Shown here piece after piece: positions 11,464-21,118 of a stretch of DNA of 64,000 nt. Position numbers and translations under genes: made by a program. The notes beneath the pieces are model-generated. The model did not search any database, had not been told where the DNA came from, and saw nothing but the letters and a program-made list of their open reading frames with translations. Position 1 is the stretch's first letter; every line of letters starts with the position of its first letter. Source of the DNA: SAR92 bacterium MED-G29 (GTDB lineage: Bacteria > Pseudomonadota > Gammaproteobacteria > Pseudomonadales > Porticoccaceae); contig NTJY01000001.1 of the NCBI GenBank assembly GCA_002457245.1, forward strand, positions 32,030 through 96,029, given 5' to 3'.

Positions 11464-11479
11464 GGATGAATATTAAGCA

Positions 11480-12823
11480 ATGAAAAGAAAATATTTTGGA
11501 ACTGATGGAATTCGCGGCACGGTGGGAGAGCATCCTATTACTGCAGACTTTATGCTGAAGCTTGGGTATGCGGCGGGTAAAGTTTTAACTAAAAACACTA
11601 AAGTTAAGAGGCGTGTTTTAATCGGAAAAGATACTCGTGTTTCGGGTTACATGTTCGAGTCGGCGCTGGAGGCTGGATTAATTGCTGCTGGTGTTAACGT
11701 TGATATGCTTGGTCCTATGCCGACGCCTGCCATCGCCTATTTGACTCGTGCATTCAGGGCCTCGGCAGGCATCGTTATTAGTGCATCTCATAACCCTGTT
11801 GGAGATAACGGCATTAAATTTTTCTCATCCAATGGTTACAAGCTAGAGGATGCGACTGAATTAGAGATCGAATCTCTAATTGATAAGCCCTTAATTACTA
11901 ATGATTCATTTAACCTAGGAAAGGCCAGAAGGATTAGTGATGCTACAGGTCGTTACGTTGAATTTTGCAAAGGATCTTTGCCATCTAAATTCAGCTTAGC
12001 GGGATTAAAAATTGTTATCGATTGTGCCAATGGAGCCGTCTATAACGCAGCGCCTAAAGTTTTTAAAGAGTTAGGTGCTGATGTTATTTCTCTAGCTGTC
12101 GAACCAAATGGTTTTAACATAAATGATGAATGCGGATCTACCCACATGGGTAAGCTTTGTGCGAGAGTCATTGAGGAAGAGGCAGACTTTGGCATCGCCT
12201 TTGATGGTGATGGGGACAGGGTGTTGTTTGCTGATGCTCAAGGTGAGATTGTTGATGGCGATGAGTTAATCTTTATTATTGCACGGCATCGTCATGAATC
12301 AGAGCAAGGATGTAATGGGGTTGCTGGCACGTTGATGAGTAATTTGGGGTTGGAGTTGGCCCTCAAAGATCTAGGAATTCCTTTTGAAAGAACTAGTGTC
12401 GGAGATCGTTACGTTGTTGAGGCTTTAAAAAACAATGGTTGGAGTCTCGGAGGTGAAGGATCTGGCCATGTGCTCTGTAGTGACTTAAATACCACGGGAG
12501 ACGGTATTGTTGCCGCATTGCAAGTAGTAAAAGCAATATCCCATAGCGGTATCACCCTTTGTAAATTAAAAAAGCAAATGCGAAAATTCCCACAAGTTAT
12601 GATAAATGTTCGTTTATCAAAAAAGGTAGATATTAGTGATAATGAGGCGATTAATAAATCAGTGTATGCCGCGGAGGAGGTACTCTCTGGCCGAGGAAGA
12701 GTGCTCCTTAGGCCGTCAGGTACAGAACCGATAATAAGAGTAATGGTAGAAGGTGATAATCAAGAGTTAGTTGAGCAGCAGGTTAAGATTATTGCTGGTG
12801 TTGTCGAAGAGCAGGTAGGTTAA
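11480..12823 (+). CDS. glmM: Phosphoglucosamine mutase
   Basis: GlmM interconverts glucosamine-6-phosphate and glucosamine-1-phosphate on the way to UDP-GlcNAc, which feeds MurA and LPS. It is an alpha-D-phosphohexomutase. The N-terminal FGTDGIRG is present, the catalytic phosphoserine is Ser103 in VISASHNP, the metal loop is DGDGDR, and the sugar-binding GEGSGH and the phosphate-binding [12 protein letters not shown] close the protein. The 447-residue length is standard. It probably forms an operon with folP. Confidence 0.97.
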   Translation: MKRKYFGTDGIRGTVGEHPITADFMLKLGYAAGKVLTKNTKVKRRVLIGKDTRVSGYMFESALEAGLIAAGVNVDMLGPMPTPAIAYLTRAFRASAGIVISASHNPVGDNGIKFFSSNGYKLEDATELEIESLIDKPLITNDSFNLGKARRISDATGRYVEFCKGSLPSKFSLAGLKIVIDCANGAVYNAAPKVFKELGADVISLAVEPNGFNINDECGSTHMGKLCARVIEEEADFGIAFDGDGDRVLFADAQGEIVDGDELIFIIARHRHESEQGCNGVAGTLMSNLGLELALKDLGIPFERTSVGDRYVVEALKNNGWSLGGEGSGHVLCSDLNTTGDGIVAALQVVKAISHSGITLCKLKKQMRKFPQVMINVRLSKKVDISDNEAINKSVYAAEEVLSGRGRVLLRPSGTEPIIRVMVEGDNQELVEQQVKIIAGVVEEQVG

Positions 12824-12928
12824 AGAAATTTAGTGAATGTAAAGTGGTTTCCCAGTTGTAAAAAGCGTTCTTGTCGGGTAGGATCTGCGACCTTTTGCAA
12901 AGTACTTCCATTTGGAGTTTGAGAGATA

Positions 12929-13666
12929 ATGAAACCTCTCCTCGCTGGAAATTGGAAAATGCACGGGTTGTCCGGCAGTGCGAAAGTATTGGCACGTCGC
13001 TTGGCGGAATTAGATCTCACCTCTATGGACATTGATGTAGTGGTGTTTCCCCCGAATGTGCATGCGCGTATTGTCTTCGATGAGATTGCTAAGAGTGATC
13101 TTGGATTAGGCGCGCAAAACATGTCTGAACATGCATCGGGTGCCTTCACTGGTGAGATTTCTGGCGAGATGTTGCGTGAAGTGGGCTGTGACTATGTACT
13201 GGTAGGTCACTCGGAGAGACGTTCATTGTTTTCTGAATCGTCGGATTTGGTTGCAGAAAAATTTAGATCAGCTCAGAGTAGCCGAATGACTCCAATCCTT
13301 TGTGTGGGAGAGTCATTGGAGCAGCGACAACAAGGTATGACCTCAAAGGTTATAGACGAGCAAATCGATGCAGTGCTGAATTTAGTCGGGCCTTCTGATC
13401 TATGTAGAGGCGTAATCGCTTATGAACCACTTTGGGCGATAGGCACGGGTAAAGTTGCAAGCCCAATGCAGGCTCAGAAGGTTCATGCTGAGATTAGGGC
13501 TAAGTTAGGTGGAGAAGGCTCAGGAACAAGATTGTTATACGGTGGTAGTTTAACCTCAAAAAATGCAGCTGGACTTTTCGCAGAACCAGATATAGATGGT
13601 GGGTTGGTCGGTGGTGCTTCTCTCGATGGAGAAGAATTTATAAAAATTGCACGTTTATTAGCATAG
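12929..13666 (+). CDS. tpiA: Triosephosphate isomerase
   Basis: TpiA interconverts dihydroxyacetone phosphate and glyceraldehyde-3-phosphate. Catalytic residues are visible: Lys10 in GNWKMHG, His94 in VGHSERR and Glu166 in AYEPLWAIGTG; the phosphate gripper LLYGGSLT is also present. The 245-residue length is normal. A 105-nt gap separates it from glmM and shows no clear terminator. GAG lies 6-8 nt before the ATG. secG follows 16 nt later, the order in most Gammaproteobacteria. Confidence 0.97.
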   Translation: MKPLLAGNWKMHGLSGSAKVLARRLAELDLTSMDIDVVVFPPNVHARIVFDEIAKSDLGLGAQNMSEHASGAFTGEISGEMLREVGCDYVLVGHSERRSLFSESSDLVAEKFRSAQSSRMTPILCVGESLEQRQQGMTSKVIDEQIDAVLNLVGPSDLCRGVIAYEPLWAIGTGKVASPMQAQKVHAEIRAKLGGEGSGTRLLYGGSLTSKNAAGLFAEPDIDGGLVGGASLDGEEFIKIARLLA

Positions 13667-13682
13667 AAGGTATTTAAAAATC

Positions 13683-14045
13683 ATGGAAAAGTTTATTTTA
13701 ATCTTTCATTTTTTAGTGGCAGTGGCACTGATCGGTCTCGTACTGATTCAACAAGGTAAGGGTGCAGAGGCTGGGGCATCCTTCGGTGCTGGAGCGTCAC
13801 AAACTGTGTTTGGAAGTGCGGGCGGATGGAATTTCTTCAGCAAAGCAACTACCGTTTTGGCAACTATTTTCTTTGCTACGAGTTTAAGTTTAGCTATTAC
13901 CGCGAAAAATAAAACTGTTATAGATGATTTTGCGGTTCCCCAAATTGAGAGTTTACAATCTGAATTGCCTTTGGAGTCAGATTTACCCTCCCTATCTACT
14001 GATGATGGAGTGTCCTACTCTGATCAGTCTGATATCCCCCAGTAA
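13683..14045 (+). CDS. secG: Preprotein translocase subunit SecG
   Basis: SecG is an auxiliary membrane subunit of the SecYEG translocon. The 120-residue protein has two transmembrane segments (about 4-22 and 53-72) flanking the conserved LIQQGKGAEAGASFGAGASQTVFGS cytoplasmic region (cited in part only by its ends QQGKGAEAG and SQTVFGS), and then an acidic, variable C-terminal tail. Position and spacing after tpiA and before a tRNA-Leu(GAG) gene are the classic arrangement. Confidence 0.95.
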   Translation: MEKFILIFHFLVAVALIGLVLIQQGKGAEAGASFGAGASQTVFGSAGGWNFFSKATTVLATIFFATSLSLAITAKNKTVIDDFAVPQIESLQSELPLESDLPSLSTDDGVSYSDQSDIPQ

Positions 14046-14079
14046 AATTTAGAATTCAGAGGTTCATTGAAGTTAAGTT

Positions 14080-14164
14080 GCGGATGTGGCGGAATTGGTA
14101 GACGCGCTATCTTGAGGGGGTAGTAACTTAGGTTGTGGGGGTTCAAGTCCCCCCATCCGCACCA
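14080..14164 (+). tRNA. leuU: tRNA-Leu(GAG)
   Basis: A complete class II tRNA. The acceptor stem GCGGATG (14080-14086) pairs with CATCCGC (14154-14160), followed by discriminator A and an encoded CCA (14162-14164). The anticodon stem is CTATC/GGTAG with loop TTGAGGG, giving anticodon GAG. A long variable arm and a T arm GGGGG-TTCAAGT-CCCCC follow. It lies 34 nt after secG, the conserved location of leuU, and may be co-transcribed with it. No U-rich terminator is visible just downstream. Confidence 0.95.
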
Positions 14165-14237
14165 CTTAAACTTTAAATTTTACGAATTAAAAAATACATC
14201 GTAATTATTAATCATCATCCTTCTCAAAACCCTAGTT

Positions 14238-14654
14238 TTATCCTAACATTAAAAAATATCCAGCATTGTAGGTAGTGTGTAAAGTAATTGGTGCCAGAAT
14301 ATGGTTTACACGCTCCTGAATATAGCCGAACGTGATTGATGGTATGACAACTGCGAGTGCCCAAAGTGGTGGATGGCTAATAAAGTGCAAGGAAACAAAC
14401 AATGCACTAGTAATTAGATTAGCTTGAGAAATAATTAACCAGTTCTTAGAAAACTGTTTGGCTATAGTTGGTTGGATTAATCCTCTAAATAAAATCTCTT
14501 CCAAAATTGGGTAAAGTAAAATTAAAGTGAAAAATAACTTTAGGTCCTCTATCTGTTGAAATCCGTTATAAATATATAGCAATAGCCAAAAGGGTATAGG
14601 AATTAAAACTAGACTTATAAAAACATAATCTTTGTAGAAATTTTTTACTGCCAA
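14238..14654 (-). CDS. CPBP-family intramembrane glutamic protease
   Basis: This small 138-residue membrane protein of the CPBP (CAAX protease / bacteriocin-processing, Abi) family has about four hydrophobic segments. The diagnostic motif EEILFRG supplies the catalytic Glu pair and Arg, and the later family histidines are in SLHFISHP and LHTTYN. It is shorter than most CPBP proteins and resembles the compact type associated with C-terminal protein-sorting systems, but no matching sorting signal was found in this window. The start is TTG with no good ribosome-binding site, so the N-terminus is uncertain. It stands alone on the minus strand between a tRNA gene and djlA, an insertion relative to the usual secG-leuU-metY-rimP order. 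Substrate unknown. Confidence 0.75.
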   Translation of the reverse strand: MAVKNFYKDYVFISLVLIPIPFWLLLYIYNGFQQIEDLKLFFTLILLYPILEEILFRGLIQPTIAKQFSKNWLIISQANLITSALFVSLHFISHPPLWALAVVIPSITFGYIQERVNHILAPITLHTTYNAGYFLMLG

Positions 14655-14787
14655 TAGACTGGTACTCTAGAAATAGTTAATAAGTTCGGTGCCTGCATAA
14701 AAGAGGCATCGGGCTATACAGTATAACCTACTTAGAATTTTCACAATTAGCCTCTGGTTTAAACCCAAGTGCTTATTGCAAATGCTT

Positions 14788-14815
14788 TTGATACAGTTAA
14801 CAAAAAAAATAATTT
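14788..14815 (+). promoter_or_regulatory. Possible sigma70 promoter for djlA
   Basis: TTGATA (14788-14793), a 16-nt A-rich spacer and TAATTT (14810-14815) lie just before djlA (ATG 14836). Match to consensus is only moderate. It is the best candidate in the gap. Confidence 0.3.
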
Positions 14816-14835
14816 GATTGTTTAAGGGCTAAACA

Positions 14836-15624
14836 ATGCTAGGTAAAATTATCGGTGGCTACATTGGCTTTATTGTTTCCGGAGGTTTTTTTGGTTTAAT
14901 TTTAGGAGTCTACTTAGGGCATCAAATTGATGTAGCTCGGTCGAAACCTATTACTGGAGGTCAACAACAGCGTGTAAGTAATTCTTTCTTTATAACCGTA
15001 TTTAGCCTGTTAGGCCATATTGCTAAAGCAGATGGGCGTATTTCAAGTGATGAAATAGCACAATCTGAGACTCTGATGAATAAAATGGGTCTTGATGCTA
15101 GCAGCAGGAAGAGGGCAATAGATTTATTCAAAGATGGTGCAAAGAGTGGCTTCTCGATAGATCAGACCATGCAGGACTTCATGGAAGCGTGTGGAAGATA
15201 CAATAACCTGAAGCAGCAGTTACTCAACTACCTTATTTCTTTGGCAATGGCTGATGGAAATTTGCATTTCTCCGAACAGAATGTATTGGAGAGAGTTGCC
15301 CATCATTTGGGATTCAATGCGAGGCAGTTCAAACAATTTATTGAGATGATCAAAGCCCAATCACAATTTGGGGGTTCATCGTCAGGTTCGAGGCAAGCTA
15401 AGCCATCAAAATATGAAATAACGGATGCTTACCGCGCCTTAGGGGTAAGTGCTGATGATTCAGATAGTCAAATCAAAAGAGCTTACCGTAAATTAATAAG
15501 TCAAAATCATCCTGATAAATTGATTGGACAAGGGATGCCCAAAGAAATGGTCAATTTGGCAACCGAAAAGACTCAAGAGATACAGGCAGCATACGAATTA
15601 ATAGCCGCACATCGGAATTCATAG
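14836..15624 (+). CDS. djlA: Co-chaperone DjlA
   Basis: This is a membrane-anchored DnaJ-like co-chaperone that stimulates DnaK at the cytoplasmic face of the inner membrane. The parts are in family order. A single N-terminal transmembrane helix rich in glycine (about 3-30) comes first. A TerB-like helical domain follows (about 50-170, with the repeated acidic segments KADGRISSDE and MADGNLHFSE). A Gly/Ser linker leads to a C-terminal J domain with the HPD motif at about residues 225-227 (NHPDKL). It is 262 residues, full length. Its DnaK/DnaJ/GrpE partners are encoded at 26.7-30.6 kb. Confidence 0.92.
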   Translation: MLGKIIGGYIGFIVSGGFFGLILGVYLGHQIDVARSKPITGGQQQRVSNSFFITVFSLLGHIAKADGRISSDEIAQSETLMNKMGLDASSRKRAIDLFKDGAKSGFSIDQTMQDFMEACGRYNNLKQQLLNYLISLAMADGNLHFSEQNVLERVAHHLGFNARQFKQFIEMIKAQSQFGGSSSGSRQAKPSKYEITDAYRALGVSADDSDSQIKRAYRKLISQNHPDKLIGQGMPKEMVNLATEKTQEIQAAYELIAAHRNS

Positions 15625-15694
15625 GGGCAGTAAATATTCGTAAATTACACTTGAAGCTAACAGTGCTTTATTCATTAGGATGTTTAATGGCTTG

Positions 15695-15723
15695 TTGACC
15701 TGATGCTAACGCCTACCTATAAT
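15695..15723 (+). promoter_or_regulatory. Strong sigma70 promoter of the initiator tRNA
   Basis: TTGACC (15695-15700), exactly 17 nt, then the perfect -10 TATAAT (15718-15723). The following GCACG is a GC-rich discriminator of the kind found at stringently controlled stable-RNA promoters. The expected start is near 15730, with a short CCTCC/GGAGG hairpin in the 5' leader before the tRNA. Confidence 0.85.
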
Positions 15724-15772
15724 GCACGTCCTCCGGTGGAGGGTGGTTAAAGTTGTTCGACCACGGTGTCGG

Positions 15773-15849
<77 letters not shown>

Positions 15850-15989
15850 ATTTAGATATTAGGCACTAAAATTATGTGCGCCGCTTACATTTTGTATTGA
15901 GCGTATAAGGACGTAGAAAAAGGGAAGTCCGTTGATAAGTTGGACACTTTCTACGAGAACATTGCATCTGGTCTGATGCAGAATCGAGG

Positions 15990-16013
15990 AGCCCCACTAT
16001 GGGGCTTTTCTTT
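15990..16013 (+). terminator. Intrinsic terminator after tRNA-fMet
   Basis: AGCCCC (15990-15995), loop ACTAT, GGGGCT, then TTTTCTTT. A small hairpin (TGCATC/GATGCA, about 15963-15980) lies just upstream. It should end most tRNA-fMet transcripts and leaves a fraction to read into rimP. Confidence 0.8.
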
Positions 16014-16023
16014 AGAATAGCGT

Positions 16024-16046
16024 AAATGGGCCCAGGCCCATTTTTT
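16024..16046 (+). terminator. Second terminator/attenuator in the rimP leader
   Basis: A perfect 8-bp stem AAATGGGC/GCCCATTT with a CCAG loop runs into six T (16041-16046), ending 14 nt before the rimP ATG. The rimP ribosome-binding site (GGGAG, 16050-16054) lies directly after it. Tandem terminators between metY and rimP fit the NusA-controlled leader known from E. coli. Confidence 0.85.
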
Positions 16047-16060
16047 GTTGGGAGATTTAA

Positions 16061-16519
16061 ATGGCTGTGCTTGACAGTAAGATTAGTCAATTACTTGAAC
16101 CAGCAATCGAGGCATTAGGATATGAGCTCTGGGGAATTGATCTCCAGATGGGATCTAGAGTTAAGCTTTTGAGGATCTACATCGATAGAAGCGAAGATCT
16201 GGTAGGTATTGATGACTGTGAGCGTGTAAGTCGTCAAGCAAGCAGTATTTTAGACGTAGAGGAAGCCATAAATGGTGAGTATGTTTTAGAGGTTTCATCA
16301 CCAGGAATGGATCGCCCACTTTATGGGCTTGGCCAATATGAAAAGTATATTGGAGAAGATATTTCGCTTAAACTTCGTTTTCCCTATCAGGGGCAACGTA
16401 ATTTTAAGGGCCGGCTAGCAGGGATTGACGGTGATGAAATAATTTTGGTGGTTGCAGATCATGAGTATTTGTTTCCTGTTGAGGGTATAGAGAGGGCTAA
16501 CGTGATTCCTCAGTTTTGA
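16061..16519 (+). CDS. rimP: Ribosome maturation factor RimP
   Basis: RimP is required for 30S subunit maturation. It is 152 residues with an N-terminal alpha/beta domain (ALGYELWGIDLQ, LRIYIDRS, DDCERVSRQ, YVLEVSSPGMDRPL) and a C-terminal SH3-like barrel. It is the first gene of the rimP-nusA-infB-rbfA-truB operon and sits 18 nt before nusA. The start at 16061 has a good GGGAG ribosome-binding site 6 nt upstream. Confidence 0.96.
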   Translation: MAVLDSKISQLLEPAIEALGYELWGIDLQMGSRVKLLRIYIDRSEDLVGIDDCERVSRQASSILDVEEAINGEYVLEVSSPGMDRPLYGLGQYEKYIGEDISLKLRFPYQGQRNFKGRLAGIDGDEIILVVADHEYLFPVEGIERANVIPQF

Positions 16520-16537
16520 GGCATGTGGAGTTAATAA

Positions 16538-18031
16538 ATGAGTAAAGAAATTTTAATGGTGGCCGAGGCCGTTTCTAATGAAAAAGGCGTCGATCAAGAA
16601 ATAATTTTCGAGGCTATTGAGCAAGCATTGGCAACGGCGACCAAGAAGCGCTATGACGAAGGAGCAAATATTCGAGTAGTGATCGATAGAGAGACAGGAG
16701 ACTATGAATCTTTTCGCTGGTGGGATGTGGTTGCGGATGATGTATTAGCGGAGCTAGGAACGCAATTTACTACTGAAGAGGCAATTGAAAAGGATGCTAC
16801 TTTAACAGTAGGAGATGTTTTTGAAGAAACAGTTGAGAATATTGCTTTTGGAAGAATCGCAGCTCAAACCGCTAAGCAAGTAATTGTTCAAAGGGTAAAG
16901 GATGCTGAGAGAGAAATCATTGTTAACCGATTTAAGCATCGGGTAGGAGAATTACTTAATGGAACTGTTAAGAAGGTTACTAGGGATCATATTGTTGTTG
17001 ATTTTGGTGACAATGCCGAGGGTTTATTACCGCGAGAGGAGCTCGTTGGAAGAGAAATTTTCCGCATAAATGATCGTACTCGAGTTATTTTACTTGGAAT
17101 AAGAGAGGAGACAAGAGGTCCTCAACTTCTAGTTTCTCGCGCGACTTCCGATATGCTGGTGCAATTATTCCAAATAGAAGTGCCAGAAATTTCCGAGGGT
17201 ATAATCGAAATTAAAGGTGCTGCCAGAGATCCAGGACAGAGAGCTAAAATTGCTGTTAAAAGTAAAGATGCCAGAATTGATCCTGTTGGAGCTTGCGTAG
17301 GAATGCGTGGTGCGCGTGTGCAGGCAGTTTCAAATGATTTAGATGATGAACGAGTCGATATTATTCTATGGGATGATAATCCGGCTCAGCTTGTGATTAA
17401 TGCAATGGCACCTGCTGAGGTTGAATCTCTTATCGTGGATGAAGATACCCATTCAATGGATGTTGCTGTGAATGCTGACAACCTTGCTCAGGCGATTGGT
17501 AAGGGAGGGCAAAACGTGCGACTCGCCTCTGAGCTTACAGGCTGGGTTATTAATGTGATGACTGTAGAAGATGCAAGAGAGAAGCAAGAAGCTGAATCTT
17601 CCAACTTTGTCGAAAGCTTGATGGAAGCTCTCGATGTTGATGAGGATGTAGCTTTAGTTCTTGTGGAGGAGGGCTTCACTAGTATTGAAGAAGTCGCTTA
17701 TGTGCCACTAGAAGAGATGAGTGCGATTGAAGGATTTGACGAAGATATCGCAGAGGAACTCCGCGCTCGTGCAAAGGACGCCCTTTTGACACGAGCTCTA
17801 GCGAGCGAAGAGGAACTTTCTAATACTGAGCCAGCGGACGATTTGCTCGAGATGGACGGTATGGATAAGGCATTAGCGTATAAGCTTGCTGCAAAAAACA
17901 TAATAACGATGGAAGACCTTGCTGAACAAGCAGTGGATGATCTATTGGATATCGATGAGATAAATGAAGAAAGAGCGGCAGCTCTAATTATGACTGCCCG
18001 CGCGCCTTGGTTCGCTGAAGAGAGCGAATAA
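16538..18031 (+). CDS. nusA: Transcription termination/antitermination factor NusA
   Basis: NusA binds RNA polymerase and modulates pausing, termination and antitermination. The 497-residue protein has the full gammaproteobacterial layout: N-terminal polymerase-binding domain (about 1-125), S1 domain (about 130-200, ending in ILLGIRE), two KH domains (about 200-345, including GACVGMRGARVQ and QAIGKGGQNVRLAS), and two acidic helix-hairpin-helix repeats at the C-terminus (about 365-490). Cotranscribed with rimP and infB; in E. coli NusA represses its own operon through leader terminators like those at 15990-16046. Confidence 0.97.
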   Translation: MSKEILMVAEAVSNEKGVDQEIIFEAIEQALATATKKRYDEGANIRVVIDRETGDYESFRWWDVVADDVLAELGTQFTTEEAIEKDATLTVGDVFEETVENIAFGRIAAQTAKQVIVQRVKDAEREIIVNRFKHRVGELLNGTVKKVTRDHIVVDFGDNAEGLLPREELVGREIFRINDRTRVILLGIREETRGPQLLVSRATSDMLVQLFQIEVPEISEGIIEIKGAARDPGQRAKIAVKSKDARIDPVGACVGMRGARVQAVSNDLDDERVDIILWDDNPAQLVINAMAPAEVESLIVDEDTHSMDVAVNADNLAQAIGKGGQNVRLASELTGWVINVMTVEDAREKQEAESSNFVESLMEALDVDEDVALVLVEEGFTSIEEVAYVPLEEMSAIEGFDEDIAEELRARAKDALLTRALASEEELSNTEPADDLLEMDGMDKALAYKLAAKNIITMEDLAEQAVDDLLDIDEINEERAAALIMTARAPWFAEESE

Positions 18032-18060
18032 TTAATCGGGTCGTACACAGAGGATAATCG

Positions 18061-20655
18061 ATGGCTGAAGTTACTGTAACTGAATTAGCAAAAACTGTTG
18101 GAGCGTCTGTTGATCGTTTGCTCATGCAAATGAAGGACGCAGGTCTTTCCCACGAATCAGTGGATGCAAGTGTTTCAGATGAAGAGAAGCAGATTCTTCT
18201 AACCTATCTGAAAGGGCTGCATGGAGAGAGTTCGGGAGAGCCAAAGAAAATAACTTTACGAAGAAAAACGCTCAGCACACTGAGATCTAGTAATCGAAAG
18301 ACGGTTAATATTGAAGTTCGTAAAAAAAGAACCTATGTAAAAAGAAGTGACGAAGAATTGCAGGCTCAAGCGGAACTTGAGACTGAAGCCAAGGCCAGAG
18401 AGGAGGCAGAGGCCGCAACTCGGGCGGCTAAATTACTGAATCAAGAGCCTCTAAAAAGTTCAGGTACAGATGATATTGAAGATAAACGTGTGGCGGCTGT
18501 AGCCGGACGTAGGAAAGCTGTGGAGGAGGCTCAGGAAGCTGAAAGGAAAGAGGCCCAAGAAAAGCTACAAGAAGAGGCGCGTAAAGCAGCCGAGGCAGTA
18601 TCGGCTCTCGAAAGTGAAGAGGCCAAAAAGGCAGGTAAAACCACAAAGTATGTCGCTGCGCCTCAGAATGATCCTGTGCAAGAGAAAGGTCGAAAGCATG
18701 GCAAGCCGGTAGTAGATGATGAAGAGAAACAAGCAAAACGAGCTAAAAAGACTCTAAGTAAATCGGGCAAAAAGAAGCCTATCCTTCAACTTGACGATAG
18801 AGAAGAAAATTCAACTAAAACTCGTCTGAAATCCTCAGGTGTAATCCTAAAGATAGATAATAAGCACACTTTTAAGAAGCCAGTCGAGAAAAAAGTTTTG
18901 GAAGTCGCTATTCCTGCCGAGTTAACTATAGGTGATCTTGCCAGTAAAATGTTACTCAAATCTGGCGTAGTAATAAAAGAATTGATGAAACTAGGTGTCA
19001 TGGCTAATGTTAATGAGATCATTGACCAAGAGACAGCGTTTTTGGTTGTTGAAGAGCTTGGGCATAATCCTGTCAGTGCAGTCAATGAATCAGTTGAGGA
19101 TGAGCTAACTAGGTCATTTGAGGATCTTGAAAATAATATAGAGGGTGAGGTAAGGGCGCCAATTGTAACTGTGATGGGTCATGTTGATCATGGTAAAACT
19201 TCATTACTGGATAGAATCAAAAAGACTCATGTCGCGTCCGGAGAAGCGGGAGGTATCACCCAGCATATTGGAGCTTATCATGTAGACACCCCCAATGGCA
19301 TGGTCACTTTTTTGGATACTCCTGGACATGCTGCGTTTACTGCGATGCGTGCAAGGGGTGCCAAAGCTACGGATGTCGTTATTTTAGTAGTTGCAGCGGA
19401 TGATGGAGTGATGCCTCAAACTGAGGAAGCTGTTCAACATGCCCGCGCCGCTGGTGTGCCGCTTGTTGTTGCAATAAATAAAATGGATAAAGAGGGAGCT
19501 GACCCAGAAAAAGTTACCAGCGAGTTGGGCGCGAAAGATGTTATTCCCGAAGAATGGGGAGGAGATACTCAATTTGTTAAAGTCTCTGCTGAGACCGGTG
19601 AAGGAATTGCCGAGTTATTAGAAGCCGTAGTTCTGCAGGCTGAGCTTTTGGAGCTCAAGGCTCCGGTAGATGTTCCTGCGAGAGGTGTTATTGTCGAGGC
19701 TCGGGTAGATAAAGGGCGCGGAGTAGTTGCTACAGCATTGATCCAGCAAGGAACTTTGTATAAAGGCGATTTTATGTTGGCTGGAGAAAGCGTTGGTAAG
19801 ATAAGAGCGATGACCGACGAAATGAAGAAACCTATCGGAGAGGCTGGTCCATCTATTCCCGTTGAGATCCTAGGTCTTGATGAGGCGCCAAATGCTGGAG
19901 ATGAATTCTTTGTTGTTGATGATGAGCGCAAAGCAAAAGAGATCGCAGAATTACGTGGGGCAAATACTCGACAAGAGCGCATGTCTCGTCAGCAAGCTGC
20001 GAAGCTTGAAAATATGTTCACAGATATGGGTAGCTCTCAGGTCAATAAACTTAACCTGATTGTTAAAACTGATGTACGAGGCTCACTAGAGGCAATTATT
20101 AGTGCTTTACATGACTTTGGTAATGATGAAGTAGCGGTAGATATTGTGTCGTCAGGAGTTGGTGGTATAACGGAGTCTGATATTAATTTGGCTATCACAA
20201 CAGGAGCAATCGTCCTAGGGTTTAATGTTCGAGCAGGAGGAACTGCAAAGGCCTTGGCGGAGAAGGAAAACATCGAACTACGTTATTACAGCATCATCTA
20301 TAACCTCTTAGATGAAGTTAAGTTAGCACTTACAGGTATGCTCGCTCCAGAAACTCGAGAAGACATAGTGGGCATCGCTGAGGTAAGGGATGTTTTCAGA
20401 TCTCCGAAATTTGGAGCAATAGCAGGATGCATGGTCATTGAAGGTTCAGTTTTCAGAAACAAACCTATCCGTGTTTTAAGAGATGATGTAGTTATCTATG
20501 AGGGAGAACTTGAGTCTTTACGCCGCTTCAAAGATGAAGCAAGTGATGTCCGAAATGGTATGGAGTGCGGCATTGGCGTTAAAGACTACAATGATGTCAA
20601 AACGGGAGATTTAATTGAAGTATACGATATCACAGAAGTGAAACGTTCTCTTTAA
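18061..20655 (+). CDS. infB: Translation initiation factor IF-2
   Basis: IF-2 is the GTPase that brings fMet-tRNA to the 30S subunit and promotes subunit joining. It is 864 residues. An IF2-N domain at the start ([16 protein letters not shown]) is followed by a long charged, Ala/Lys/Glu-rich linker (about 60-275), a second IF2-N domain (about 280-335), the G domain with GHVDHGKTS at about 369 and NKMD, and the C-terminal beta-barrels. Nested in-frame starts that give shorter IF-2 isoforms are known in enterics; none stands out here. Confidence 0.97.
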   Translation: MAEVTVTELAKTVGASVDRLLMQMKDAGLSHESVDASVSDEEKQILLTYLKGLHGESSGEPKKITLRRKTLSTLRSSNRKTVNIEVRKKRTYVKRSDEELQAQAELETEAKAREEAEAATRAAKLLNQEPLKSSGTDDIEDKRVAAVAGRRKAVEEAQEAERKEAQEKLQEEARKAAEAVSALESEEAKKAGKTTKYVAAPQNDPVQEKGRKHGKPVVDDEEKQAKRAKKTLSKSGKKKPILQLDDREENSTKTRLKSSGVILKIDNKHTFKKPVEKKVLEVAIPAELTIGDLASKMLLKSGVVIKELMKLGVMANVNEIIDQETAFLVVEELGHNPVSAVNESVEDELTRSFEDLENNIEGEVRAPIVTVMGHVDHGKTSLLDRIKKTHVASGEAGGITQHIGAYHVDTPNGMVTFLDTPGHAAFTAMRARGAKATDVVILVVAADDGVMPQTEEAVQHARAAGVPLVVAINKMDKEGADPEKVTSELGAKDVIPEEWGGDTQFVKVSAETGEGIAELLEAVVLQAELLELKAPVDVPARGVIVEARVDKGRGVVATALIQQGTLYKGDFMLAGESVGKIRAMTDEMKKPIGEAGPSIPVEILGLDEAPNAGDEFFVVDDERKAKEIAELRGANTRQERMSRQQAAKLENMFTDMGSSQVNKLNLIVKTDVRGSLEAIISALHDFGNDEVAVDIVSSGVGGITESDINLAITTGAIVLGFNVRAGGTAKALAEKENIELRYYSIIYNLLDEVKLALTGMLAPETREDIVGIAEVRDVFRSPKFGAIAGCMVIEGSVFRNKPIRVLRDDVVIYEGELESLRRFKDEASDVRNGMECGIGVKDYNDVKTGDLIEVYDITEVKRSL

Positions 20656-20705
20656 TGAGCTTTAGCCGTTCTCCAATAACACCATGATCGCTCAAGAATA
20701 CATAT

Positions 20706-21116
20706 ATGCCTAGAGAATTTACACGTGCAGAACGGGTTTCAGATGCTATTCAACAGGAGGTATCTGTCCTAATCTGCGACTCTATTCGAGATCCTCGAGT
20801 AGGGATGGTTAGTGTGACTGACGTGGAAGTCAGTCGGGATTTGGCATACGCGAAGGTTCATGTAACTTTTGTTGGAGAAAAATCCGAGGAAGAAATTAAA
20901 GGGGCTATCAGGGCTCTTAATGGAGCAGCGGGCTATCTACGGAAATTATTGGCTTCGAGTATTAAGATGCGAAAAACACCCCAGTTGACTTTTTTGTTTG
21001 ATGAGAGTGGTCGTAGGGGGCAGCAACTCTCTGCTCTAATAGATTATGCAGTATCATCTGAGAAAAATCGGGGTAACATTGCAAATGATGATTCAGTAGA
21101 CTCCAAAGGAAACTAA
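20706..21116 (+). CDS. rbfA: Ribosome-binding factor A
   Basis: RbfA is a cold-shock ribosome-assembly factor that binds 30S and helps process the 5' end of 16S rRNA. It is 136 residues with one KH-like fold: RVSDAIQQEVSVLI, the DPRVGMVSVTDVEVSRDL core, and LTFLFDESGRRGQQL. It lies 50 nt after infB and 2 nt before truB within the same operon. Confidence 0.96.
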   Translation: MPREFTRAERVSDAIQQEVSVLICDSIRDPRVGMVSVTDVEVSRDLAYAKVHVTFVGEKSEEEIKGAIRALNGAAGYLRKLLASSIKMRKTPQLTFLFDESGRRGQQLSALIDYAVSSEKNRGNIANDDSVDSKGN

Positions 21117-21118
21117 AT

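Noticed and set aside
14080-14240. tRNA-Leu gene as an attachment site for a mobile element
   Set aside because: No integrase, no repeat of the tRNA 3' end downstream, and djlA is a housekeeping gene.
15872-16090. 72-codon minus-strand open frame between tRNA-fMet and rimP
   Set aside because: It spans the two terminator hairpins and the rimP start and shows no domain or ribosome-binding site.
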